NCBI GenBank assembly: GCA_002449955.1
Contig: DJYD01000009.1
Span: forward strand, 1 to 37,326
Source of the DNA: Lachnospiraceae bacterium UBA6987
GTDB taxonomy: Bacteria; Bacillota; Clostridia; Lachnospirales; Lachnospiraceae
DNA: 37,326 bases
Reading direction: 5' to 3'
The number at the start of each line of letters is the position of its first letter. Positions within the stretch are counted from its first letter, which is position 1. The position numbers and the translations under genes were made by a program. Of the stretch, positions 31,569-37,326 are shown piece by piece. The notes beneath the pieces were generated by a model. The model was not told where the DNA came from and did no database searches. It saw only the letters and a list, made by a program, of their open reading frames with translations.

Positions 31569-31766
31569 ATGGAGAAGCCTGAAGGAAAATATGCATGGAC
31601 GGTCACGGTCGGAACGAAGGGACAGATCGTGATCCCGAAAGAAGCCCGGGGCGTCTTTGATATCCACCCCGGAGATCATCTTCTTATCCTTGCCGATGCC
31701 AAACAGGGCATGGCGATTCCCCCAAAGGGGTCCTTTGACGAATACTTCAGAAAGATTTTCGGATAA
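31569..31766 (+). CDS. AbrB/MazE/SpoVT-type DNA-binding protein
   Basis: This small swapped-hairpin DNA-binding protein reads MEKPEGKYAWTVTVGTKGQIVIPKEARGVFDIHPGDHLLIL, the full AbrB fold. ATG at 31569 lies 10 nt from AAGGAG; another ATG at 31560 lies only 1 nt from it and is less likely. The C-terminal tail SFDEYFRKIFG may mediate contacts. It lies 23 bp before the amidohydrolase gene and probably controls it and itself. It is similar to antitoxin-type AbrB proteins, but no toxin is present. Confidence 0.9.
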   Translation: MEKPEGKYAWTVTVGTKGQIVIPKEARGVFDIHPGDHLLILADAKQGMAIPPKGSFDEYFRKIFG

Positions 31767-31789
31767 ATCGGAAGCGGGAGGATTTAGCT

Positions 31790-33739
31790 ATGCCTGTATT
31801 ATTCGGAATTCCGCTGATCGGATGGATCCAGATGTTGCTCGGAACAGTCCTCGTGCTGTTTGTTCTGGTCAAATACCTGCTCCGCCCGAAGAAGAAAAAG
31901 ACTGCGGGATATCTGATCCGGGATGTCCATGTCATTGTCGGCGATGGCAGCGAACTGTTTCATCAGAATGTTCTTGTAAAAGATGAGATCATTCAAAAAA
32001 TCAGCAGTGAACCCGTTAAAGACTCCGCTGTGTCCGTTATTGACGGCAGCGGATATACGCTTATGCCCGGGCTGATCGACGCTCACGTTCATATCCAAGG
32101 CGGTTTCAACTGCCACAGTGAAGCGGAGAGCGATGTATTTCTGCGCGACAGGATACCGCAAATATTCAGTGAAGGCGTTCTGCCCTACGGCATAACGACG
32201 ATCAAGGACCTGGATGCTCCGAAGCATTTTATCTACAAGCTGCGTGATAAGCTGAAATCAGGCGAGATAACCGGGCCTGAGCTGCTGCTTGTCGGCCCGA
32301 ACTTTACAGCTCCCGGCGGGCACCCCGCCAGCACCCTTGGTTCCAACAGCCCCTGGGCAAGGGCGGAGATGGCCATTGAGGTATCCACCCCCGAGCAGGT
32401 AAGCACAGGGATCCGGGAGCTGAAGCAGGCGGGCGTTGACTTTTTGAAATTCACCTATCAGGGCGGAGACTACTGGTATTTCGACGAGAAGCAGACGATC
32501 CGGAAAATCGATAAGGCGCTGATGCAGCAGATCATCCGCGAGGGCAAGGAAAACGGTCTTCTCGCAACGGCCCATGCTTTCTATTACGATGACGTGAAGG
32601 AATTGCTTGAGGCCGGGATCTACGGTATCGAACACGGTATTCTTGACAGGGATATCGAGCCGGACGATCCGATCATCGCCCTCTGGAAGCAGTCGGGAAC
32701 CCGGTTCGTTCCCACCGTCAACGCCATGACCTACGAAAAGGATCCTTCCCGACTGGCTCACAGCCTGCACAATCTCAAAGTGCTGTACGACGCCGGCATC
32801 CCGATCGCCATGGGCACGGACAACATGCTGGAGAACATGACCGGAGCGATTGAGCACAGGGAGCTGGCCTATTATGTGGAAGCCGGGCTGAGCCCCATGC
32901 AGGCCATCGTCCTCGCAACCAGAAACAGCGCCGAGCATCTTGGCCTCGCGGATCGCAAGGGGCTGGTGAGAGATGGCATGGACGCCGACCTTATTCTTCT
33001 GGAGAAGGATCCGGGAGAGAATATCTCCAACATCCAGTTCATCGATAAGGTGTTCCTAAAGGGCAGGATCGTCTTCTCGCAAAAGGCAATCTCCTCGTAT
33101 GCCATACCGGAGTATTCTTACCCAGATGATGTGTCGGGGATGCGGTATCGGAGATCTGACAGTACGGAGATCCGCTGTGTTGATGTTTCCGGTTATGCGG
33201 ACAGGGCGGAGATCACACAAACCCTGTTGAGAGATGACGCCCCATGGTCAGAAGAGACCTTTCATGTTGCCGGTAACCTTTCCTGCACTGACTGGCATTA
33301 CAGCAGACCCTCCGACCAGACCGAACTCCTGGCGCGAAAAGACGGTGACTATATCAAGCTCTCCGGAACCTTCAAAGGAAAAGTGCAGGATAAGACGTTT
33401 AAAATCGGGGACGGCCTGTGGTACCAGATGATGGAAATGGCGATGCCTGCGTTCATCGCCTCGGAAGAAAAGCAGATCGTGTTCTATTCGATCGGCACCG
33501 GCAACAATCGCGGCGCCATGGGGCTCGGTGAGTTTGCTGCCGAAAAAGCCGGAGAGGAAACCGTAACGGTGGATGGACGCTCCTACGATTGCGTGAAGAT
33601 CACCCTTGTCCTCACCGCTTTTTCCTGGGCCTGGACGGGCTTTTACTGGTATGACAAGAAGAGCGGTCAGCTCGTACAGTCAGGCGAAAAAGGAAAGAAC
33701 GCCGATAAAAACGGATATAAGCTGAGTGAGATTCATTGA
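31790..33739 (+). CDS. Membrane-anchored amidohydrolase (imidazolonepropionase-like)
   Basis: The product has 649 residues. Residues ~5-30 (FGIPLIGWIQMLLGTVLVLFVLVKYLL) are a membrane helix followed by a positive patch. A metal-dependent amidohydrolase barrel spans ~40-430: DAHVHI (metal ligands), FLKFTYQGG (possible bridging Lys), ATAHAFYYDD, GIEHGILD, and AMGTDNML (catalytic Asp). From ~450 on there is a separate ~200-residue beta-rich domain (CTDWHYSRPSDQTELLARKDGDYIKLSGTF, FYWYDKKSGQLVQSGE) that I do not recognise. The substrate is unknown; the family acts on cyclic amides and peptides such as imidazolone or prolidase-type substrates. It is flanked on both sides by arrays 3a/3b. Confidence 0.92.
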   Translation: MPVLFGIPLIGWIQMLLGTVLVLFVLVKYLLRPKKKKTAGYLIRDVHVIVGDGSELFHQNVLVKDEIIQKISSEPVKDSAVSVIDGSGYTLMPGLIDAHVHIQGGFNCHSEAESDVFLRDRIPQIFSEGVLPYGITTIKDLDAPKHFIYKLRDKLKSGEITGPELLLVGPNFTAPGGHPASTLGSNSPWARAEMAIEVSTPEQVSTGIRELKQAGVDFLKFTYQGGDYWYFDEKQTIRKIDKALMQQIIREGKENGLLATAHAFYYDDVKELLEAGIYGIEHGILDRDIEPDDPIIALWKQSGTRFVPTVNAMTYEKDPSRLAHSLHNLKVLYDAGIPIAMGTDNMLENMTGAIEHRELAYYVEAGLSPMQAIVLATRNSAEHLGLADRKGLVRDGMDADLILLEKDPGENISNIQFIDKVFLKGRIVFSQKAISSYAIPEYSYPDDVSGMRYRRSDSTEIRCVDVSGYADRAEITQTLLRDDAPWSEETFHVAGNLSCTDWHYSRPSDQTELLARKDGDYIKLSGTFKGKVQDKTFKIGDGLWYQMMEMAMPAFIASEEKQIVFYSIGTGNNRGAMGLGEFAAEKAGEETVTVDGRSYDCVKITLVLTAFSWAWTGFYWYDKKSGQLVQSGEKGKNADKNGYKLSEIH

Positions 33740-33800
33740 ATCCTCGCAATTCTATCTGTCCACGGATCAGGATTCCAATGCTTGCGAGGATTTCTTTCCG
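33739..33800 (+). terminator. Terminator after the amidohydrolase
   Basis: AATCCTCGCAA (33739-33749) pairs with TTGCGAGGATT (33782-33792) and is followed by TCTTTCC. The loop is long (32 nt), and the T run is weak, so function as terminator is likely but not certain. Confidence 0.6.
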
Positions 33801-33824
33801 TGGCGTGCCCGAATAAACGATAAT

Positions 33825-33933
33825 CCAACGAACCTCTCAATATTCCAACGAATTGCCCTAAAAACCAACGAACCTCTCAATATTCCAACGAACTTACCCA
33901 TAAATCCAACGAACCCAAGGAATAATCCAACGA
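33825..33933. repeat. Array 3b: six CCAACGA repeats
   Basis: CCAACGA begins at 33825, 33845, 33865, 33885, 33906 and 33927; five of six continue as CCAACGAA. Steps are 20, 20, 20, 21 and 21 bp. Units 1 and 3 share the downstream CCTCTCAATATT. Segment 33895-33915 equals 31368-31388 in array 3a. The 33740-34282 gap has no credible gene. Confidence 0.92.
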
Positions 33934-33972
33934 GCCCATTTTTTACCAAGGCCTTCTGAAAACTGCATAAAC

Positions 33973-34011
33973 GCAAAAAAGGCCGGTCCCGGGAGCTTCC
34001 GAGATCGGCCT
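33973..34011. repeat. Hairpin repeat, right copy
   Basis: This is the near-identical partner of 31446-31483 (see there): GCAAAAAAGGCCGGTCCCGG, then GAGCTTCCGAGATCGGCCT. It follows array 3b directly, as the left copy follows array 3a. Confidence 0.88.
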
Positions 34012-34056
34012 TAAAACGCTGAAAAGCTTGATTTTACTGGGGTTTTTGAGAAAAAG

Positions 34057-34093
34057 AAAAGTACTCTGATTCTATTAAAATCAGAGTACTTTT
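34057..34093. terminator. Perfect 15-bp inverted repeat, terminator-like in both directions
   Basis: AAAAGTACTCTGATT (34057-34071) and AATCAGAGTACTTTT (34079-34093) are perfectly complementary around a 7-nt loop. The ends are A/T runs on both strands. Confidence 0.85.
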
Positions 34094-34124
34094 ATGGCTT
34101 AGTACTCATATTTTGATAGAAAAA

Positions 34125-34236
34125 TGCACCCTAAAGAAAAACAGGGTGCATTTTCCGTTTTTCAGGGTGCATTTTCCCGAGAGTCGGGTGCATTTCTGAA
34201 TAACAGGGTGCATTTTGGGAAAGCAGGGTGCATTTC
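34125..34236. repeat. Array 4: five GGGTGCATTT repeats with one inverted copy
   Basis: GGGTGCATTT begins at 34144, 34165, 34186, 34206 and 34226; steps are 21, 21, 20 and 20 bp. Four of five are preceded by CA. A 7 bp inverted copy, TGCACCC, lies at 34125-34131. A frame is open through the array, but it only translates the repeat. The array ends 47 bp before a truncated XRE regulator. Confidence 0.92.
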
Positions 34237-34282
34237 CCGTTGCCGTGGTTTGCTATGGCCCTTCTACAACAGCCATACACTC

Positions 34283-34660
34283 GTGCTAAGGAAGACCATC
34301 TCCAAATGGGAAAACGGCAAGTGTATGCCGGATTACAGCGTGATCGAGGCGCTCTGTCAGGCGCTGTCCATAACGCTTCCCGAGCTGATGGACGGCGAGG
34401 ATGCGGCAGAGGACAGCGTGCGGGTCTATGACGACACGCAGATGCTCGATCTGCTGCGGCGCACGCAGGAGCTGGAAAAGCAGAAGGGCGTTCTCTACGG
34501 CCTGATACTGATCGTGCTTGGAATCGCCTGCAGCGCGCTTTCCGCGACCACCGGCGGCTCCGAGGTGCAGGACTTCGTATCCGGGCTCCTGATGGGGCTA
34601 TCCATTGTGGAAATGCTGGCAGGCATTGCAGTCATCGGTAAAAAGCTTCTCCGTGGATAA
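34283..34660 (+). pseudogene. XRE-type regulator with N-terminal HTH half missing, plus membrane helices
   Basis: The readable protein begins in the recognition-helix part of an XRE domain (ISKWENGKCMPDYSVIEALCQAL, then ITLPELMDGE), then a linker and two hydrophobic segments (VLYGLILIVLGIACSALS, FVSGLLMGLSIVEMLAGIAVIG). Intact proteins of this type have about 40 further residues before it. There is no ATG; a GTG at 34283 exists. The upstream sequence is array 4 and its flank, so the gene's head was lost or replaced. Confidence 0.75.
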
Positions 34661-34683
34661 CGCGCCGTTAGTCGCCGGTTTGC

Positions 34684-34712
34684 TTGAAAAGATAACGACG
34701 GGCTGATATAAT
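34684..34712 (+). promoter_or_regulatory. Promoter of the DUF975-DUF1003 genes
   Basis: There is -35 TTGAAA (34684-34689), a 17 bp spacer and -10 TATAAT (34707-34712), about 60 bp before the DUF975 start. Confidence 0.75.
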
Positions 34713-34772
34713 AAAATCAATCCGGTATATTGAAAGTGTTTCACACACAAAGAGCATGGAAGGATGATTTCG

Positions 34773-35546
34773 ATGTATCTGTCAGGCCATTTCCGCTCCA
34801 TTGCCCGCAAGGCGCTCCGCGGCTTCTGGACGCTGACGATCGGCGTAACGCTGCTGGCCGCGCTGCTGGGCAGCGGGGTAGATTTCGCATCCGGCAGTGC
34901 CTCCGGAGGGCGCATAACCCACAGTTATCAGGATCCCGGCGAATACTACAGCGTCTATATTGAGGAACCAGGCTTCAGCATGTCGCGCACCTTTCTGAAT
35001 ACGCCGGCAATTACCCGCGCGCTGACCATAATTGTGCCGGTCATCACAGTGCTGGCGGTAATTCAGCTGCTGATCGGCGGCGCAATCGAGCTGGGACTGA
35101 AGCGCTACAACCTCGACCTGCTCACGCATGAAAACCCGCCCGCCTTCGCCACGCTGTTTTCCCGCTTCAGTATTTGGGGACGGGCGTTTGGCCTGCGTTT
35201 CATGACCACGCTGCTGACCTTTCTATGGTCGCTTTTGTTCATTGTTCCGGGTATTATCGCAAGCTATCGCTATGCGCTTGCGCCCTATCTAATGGCTGAG
35301 AACCCGGATATGGACGTGATGGAGGCCATTGCCCGCTCCAAGGAGCTGATGGACGGCAACAAGGGGCGGCTGTTCTGCCTGCAGCTGAGCTTCATTGGCT
35401 GGAGCCTGCTGTGCGTGCTGACGCTGGGCATTGGGTATCTTTGGCTCGCACCCTATCAGAACGCCGCCGAGGCCGCTTTTTATCTTGAGGTAACCGGTCG
35501 CACGGACGCGATGCCCCGGCCTGATCTGACCGCAGACGCGGAATAA
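34773..35546 (+). CDS. DUF975 family integral membrane protein
   Basis: This 257-residue polytopic protein has MYLSGHFRSIARKALRGFWTLTIGVTLLAALLG at the start, hydrophobic segments near 80-105, 135-170 and 205-235, and the family signature FIVPGIIASYRYALAPYLMAENPDMDVMEAI ... SKELMDGNKGRLF ... LSFIGWSLLCVLTLGIGYLWLAPYQNAAEAAFY. The ATG at 34773 lies 8 nt after GGAAGG; an ATG three codons upstream has no ribosome site. Function is unknown. It is followed by DUF1003 after 19 bp. Confidence 0.92.
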   Translation: MYLSGHFRSIARKALRGFWTLTIGVTLLAALLGSGVDFASGSASGGRITHSYQDPGEYYSVYIEEPGFSMSRTFLNTPAITRALTIIVPVITVLAVIQLLIGGAIELGLKRYNLDLLTHENPPAFATLFSRFSIWGRAFGLRFMTTLLTFLWSLLFIVPGIIASYRYALAPYLMAENPDMDVMEAIARSKELMDGNKGRLFCLQLSFIGWSLLCVLTLGIGYLWLAPYQNAAEAAFYLEVTGRTDAMPRPDLTADAE

Positions 35547-35565
35547 ACTGTAAAGGACGAAAAAT

Positions 35566-36102
35566 ATGAAGGAAAATCGAAAGCTGCTCAAGGAAGTGCT
35601 TCGGGATGTTCAGAAGGATATGACGGACGAAGAGGTGCTAGCGCTGCTGGCGGACAGCCGCGTATCCGTCAATCCGGCTGAGGAAAAGGCAAAGTACACC
35701 CTCGGCCAGCGGGCGGCAGACGCGATCGCCAAGTTTGCCGGCAGCTGGGCGTTCATCTTCTCGTTCACCGGCGGGCTGGTGCTGTGGATGGTCATCAACA
35801 CGGTGCTGGCAACCCGCGCTTTCGATCCGTATCCGTTCATCTTGCTGAACCTTGTGCTGTCCTGCATCGCGGCTATTCAGGCGCCGCTGATCATGATGAG
35901 CCAGAATCGACAGGAGGAAAAGGATCGCCGCCGCGCCGAGAACGACTACAAGGTCAACCTGAAAACCGAGATCATGATCGAGGATCTCTACGACAAGGTC
36001 AACGCCATTCTGGCCAAGCAGTCGGCGCTGGAAAAGCGGCTGAATCAGCAGAATAGTGAAGCAGCCTCAGGCGCTGCATCGAACGAACCGAAAAAAAGCT
36101 GA
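35566..36102 (+). CDS. DUF1003 family membrane protein
   Basis: This 178-residue protein has a cytosolic N-terminus (KENRKLLKEVLRDVQKDMTDEEVLALLAD), the DUF1003 core with two helices (WAFIFSFTGGLVLWMVINTVL, YPFILLNLVLSCIAAIQAPLIMMSQNRQEEKDR) and a C-terminal coiled coil (LYDKVNAILAKQSALEKRLNQQ). The ATG follows AAAGGACGAAAAAT. Function is unknown, though the family is widespread. It is likely co-transcribed with the DUF975 gene. Confidence 0.95.
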   Translation: MKENRKLLKEVLRDVQKDMTDEEVLALLADSRVSVNPAEEKAKYTLGQRAADAIAKFAGSWAFIFSFTGGLVLWMVINTVLATRAFDPYPFILLNLVLSCIAAIQAPLIMMSQNRQEEKDRRRAENDYKVNLKTEIMIEDLYDKVNAILAKQSALEKRLNQQNSEAASGAASNEPKKS

Positions 36103-36153
36103 AGCATTTCTATGCTGAGCTTTCAGTTTGCAGTATCTTCGTTTTACCTGACT

Positions 36154-36264
36154 TCATTTCAGAGGAGTGTCATGTCGCGTCCGATTTTTCATGAACTCCA
36201 GATAGAGGCTGTACAGCACGGCGCAGACAGGGACGCTGAAAAGCATTCCAAGAATGCCGAACAC
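36154..36264 (-). pseudogene. C-terminal fragment of an AI-2E/PerM family transporter
   Basis: The last 36 residues VFGILGMLFSVPVCAVLYSL then YLEFMKNR match the end of AI-2E family transporters, polytopic proteins of about 350-400 residues. Here they are fused in frame to the head of rhaB (next entry), so only the tail of the transporter is present. It cannot be functional as a transporter. Confidence 0.75.
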
Positions 36265-36339
36265 CTCGCCGTCCTCCCGCCAGCCCACAACGTGCCGTCC
36301 GGAGGACGCGCCGATATCGATTGCAAGGAAGTATTTCAT
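36265..36339 (-). pseudogene. rhaB: N-terminal fragment of rhamnulokinase (RhaB)
   Basis: The first 25 residues MKYFLAIDIGASSGRHVVGW are the highly conserved start of rhamnulokinase (phosphate 1 motif DIGASSGR). The frame then passes without a stop into the AI-2E transporter tail. The ATG overlaps the stop of the fragment upstream (ATGA), keeping the original operon contact. About 95% of the kinase is missing. Confidence 0.75.
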
Positions 36340-36563
36340 TCATTCAATTCTGGGGAAAAATGCAGCGACAGGATATCCAAGTTGCCCTCCTTTACCGTCA
36401 GACAAAGCGCGGCATGGGGATGGCCTTGAGGAATCGTCAGCGATGCAGCCGCCCATTTTTCAGAACGGAAGGCTACGCTTCCAAAGTTTCTGTCGTTGAT
36501 TTTAATATGATCCGCCCATTGCCTCTCGTGGTCACACGCAGTACGGTATTGCCCTAATAAAAA
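36336..36563 (-). pseudogene. C-terminal fragment of an unidentified gene, once upstream of rhaB
   Basis: About 75 codons are open on the minus strand and end in TGA overlapping the rhaB ATG. The sequence (CDHERQWADHIKINDRNFGS, AAASLTIPQGHPHAALCLTV, LDILSLHFSPELNE) is clearly protein-like, but I do not recognise it. There is no start codon; the frame closes at TAA (36564-36566) where AT-rich sequence begins, so this is a truncated end. Confidence 0.6.
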
Positions 36564-36774
36564 TTACAATCCAGATGTAAATCAGGTCCATGTTGTTTTG
36601 TTTGATTCTGCATCCACATATTCAGGAATGGGAGCCGAAAGCAGGAGTGGCAACAGTAATGTGCAGAAAAACAAAGAGGTCAATGCTGACAATAAATTTG
36701 GGATTGATGTGATTCTAATGAATCACAACATGCCAAATATTCAAAATGTAATCGATCTTTTAGGAGGTGATTAA
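36556..36774 (+). pseudogene. C-terminal fragment of an AT-rich foreign gene
   Basis: In frame on the plus strand: NKNYNPDVNQVHVVLFDSAS, TYSGMGAESRSGNSNVQKNK, FGIDVILMNHNMPNIQNVID and LLGGD then TAA. It has no start codon and begins where the GC-richer minus-strand fragment ends. Base composition is unlike the rest of the window. I cannot assign a family. The end carries the ribosome site of the next gene. Confidence 0.5.
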
Positions 36775-36776
36775 AA

Positions 36777-37211
36777 ATGAAATTTCGTATCATTTCAGCT
36801 TGTATGATAGCGTCATTATTCTTAACTTTCTTTGCATCCTCACGTTCGGAAAACGATTTACCTCAAGCCGAACTTCTATCTTATGATTATTCTTATAACA
36901 CCAACTTTGGTATCGGATATCAAACAAATACCGAATTAGAACGATCCGATATCAAAAATAATCAGTGGAATGATGAAGACAAATGGATCAAGCTATGGTT
37001 AAGAATTCATATATTGACTCCCCAAAATGGTGAATGGAATCATCCGCAGCAGTATTGCCAGGCAATCAATGTAACCAATGTAAAGGTTAGCAGTACCTGC
37101 CTCCAAGACATCCATTATCGTCCTGAACTTCTACCTTCTTCCAACGCGCTTCCTCTCAACTGCTCTCCTACAACAAATTCTCTTTCATTTCAAACATCCC
37201 CTCTGAAATAG
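36777..37211 (+). CDS. AT-rich secreted protein of unknown function, perhaps frameshifted
   Basis: The 144-residue frame starts 9 nt after GGAGG with a signal peptide (MKFRIISACMIASLFLTFFA). Residues ~22-110 (LLSYDYSYNTNFGIGYQTNT, DKWIKLWLRIHILTPQNGEW) look like a real exported protein. The last ~35 residues do not. In another frame the same DNA reads QRASSQLLSYNKFSFISNIP then SEIESAP, which looks more natural, so a frameshift near 37090-37150 is possible. The start is likely real and the end doubtful. Confidence 0.55.
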   Translation: MKFRIISACMIASLFLTFFASSRSENDLPQAELLSYDYSYNTNFGIGYQTNTELERSDIKNNQWNDEDKWIKLWLRIHILTPQNGEWNHPQQYCQAINVTNVKVSSTCLQDIHYRPELLPSSNALPLNCSPTTNSLSFQTSPLK

Positions 37212-37213
37212 AA

Positions 37214-37238
37214 AGCGCCCCGCGGATGGCAGGGCGCT
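37214..37238 (-). terminator. Terminator-like hairpin after the Hsp20 gene
   Basis: AGCGCCC (37214-37220) pairs with GGGCGCT (37232-37238), 12 bp beyond the Hsp20 stop on the minus strand. The T run is weak (TTTC, then TATTTC). Confidence 0.65.
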
Positions 37239-37250
37239 GTGGTGGTTATT

Positions 37251-37326
37251 TTATCCTTCGATCTGGATCGTTTTATGCTCCGGAAGCGCCACCGGCTTCT
37301 CTTTCGGGAAGTCAAGCGTCAGGACG
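37251..37326 (-). CDS. Hsp20/alpha-crystallin small heat shock protein, C-terminal end (runs off the window)
   Basis: Only the last 24-25 codons are in the window: VLTLDFPKEKPVALPEHKTI then QIEG. VLTLDFPK matches the last beta strands of the alpha-crystallin domain, and IQIEG the C-terminal anchoring I-x-I motif. The rest lies beyond the right edge. The call rests on a short stretch. Confidence 0.6.
   Translation of the reverse strand, partial: VLTLDFPKEKPVALPEHKTIQIEG

Noticed and set aside
33825..34236. CRISPR array
   Set aside because: Repeats are only 7-12 bp with 8-13 bp between them, spacers are partly repeated, and there are no cas genes. They look like iterons, not CRISPR.
34124..34282. 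Coding N-terminus for the XRE protein through array 4
   Set aside because: The residues only translate the repeat (QGAFS, SGAFL, RVHFG) and do not form the first helices of the HTH.

Overview
The window is bacterial and low-GC-Gram-positive in gene order, most likely a Clostridia/Lachnospiraceae-type Firmicute with a moderately GC-rich genome. The main pointers are the order SRP RNA-dnaX-ybaB/ebfC-recR, a Gram-positive Tad pilus locus with DUF5702 and DUF6382 proteins and no secretin, the ACT/PFL (UPF0237/UPF0210) pair, and strong sigma-A promoters with 17-18 bp spacers. Family names are recognised by eye from the translations; nothing was searched.

Layout. 1-345 looks like the promoter and leader of an rRNA operon reading out of the left edge (minus strand). 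445-5741 (minus) carries the SRP RNA, then dnaX, ybaB, recR and a long acidic TPR protein closed by a strong terminator. 5738-10354 (minus) is an operon of a fused Sua5-RpiB protein, a dCMP deaminase and an unknown membrane-anchored 799-residue protein; its last stop codon overlaps the -35 box of the SRP RNA promoter. 10402-18269 (minus) is a ten-gene Tad/Flp pilus operon (TadZ-like, CpaF, TadB, TadC, Flp pilin, DUF5702, two TadE-like proteins, prepilin peptidase, DUF6382), with most genes overlapping. 18382-22481 (plus) holds glgB, a small membrane protein and the ACT/PFL pair. 22504-25539 (minus) holds serS and a gamma-glutamyltransferase. 25634-26650 (plus) is the rplM-rpsI operon.

Everything to the right of rpsI is accessory and scarred. 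27136-29396 is the remnant of a conjugative or plasmid-like element (ParM actin, ParR-like protein, twin palindromes, a gutted TraG/VirD4 coupling protein). A WYL regulator and a methyltransferase follow, then an AbrB-like regulator with a membrane-anchored amidohydrolase. Next come a beheaded XRE regulator, a DUF975 and a DUF1003 membrane protein, a patchwork of gene fragments (AI-2E transporter tail, rhaB head, others), and the tail of an Hsp20 gene at the right edge.

The most unusual signal is a set of short iteron-like arrays in this accessory part. Four different 9-10 bp motifs are each repeated 2-6 times at about one or two helical turns (11-12 or 18-21 bp), several directly beside truncated genes. 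One array type and a 38-39 bp hairpin occur twice, on both sides of the AbrB-amidohydrolase pair, which suggests a mobile or recombining cassette. No function is known to me for these arrays.
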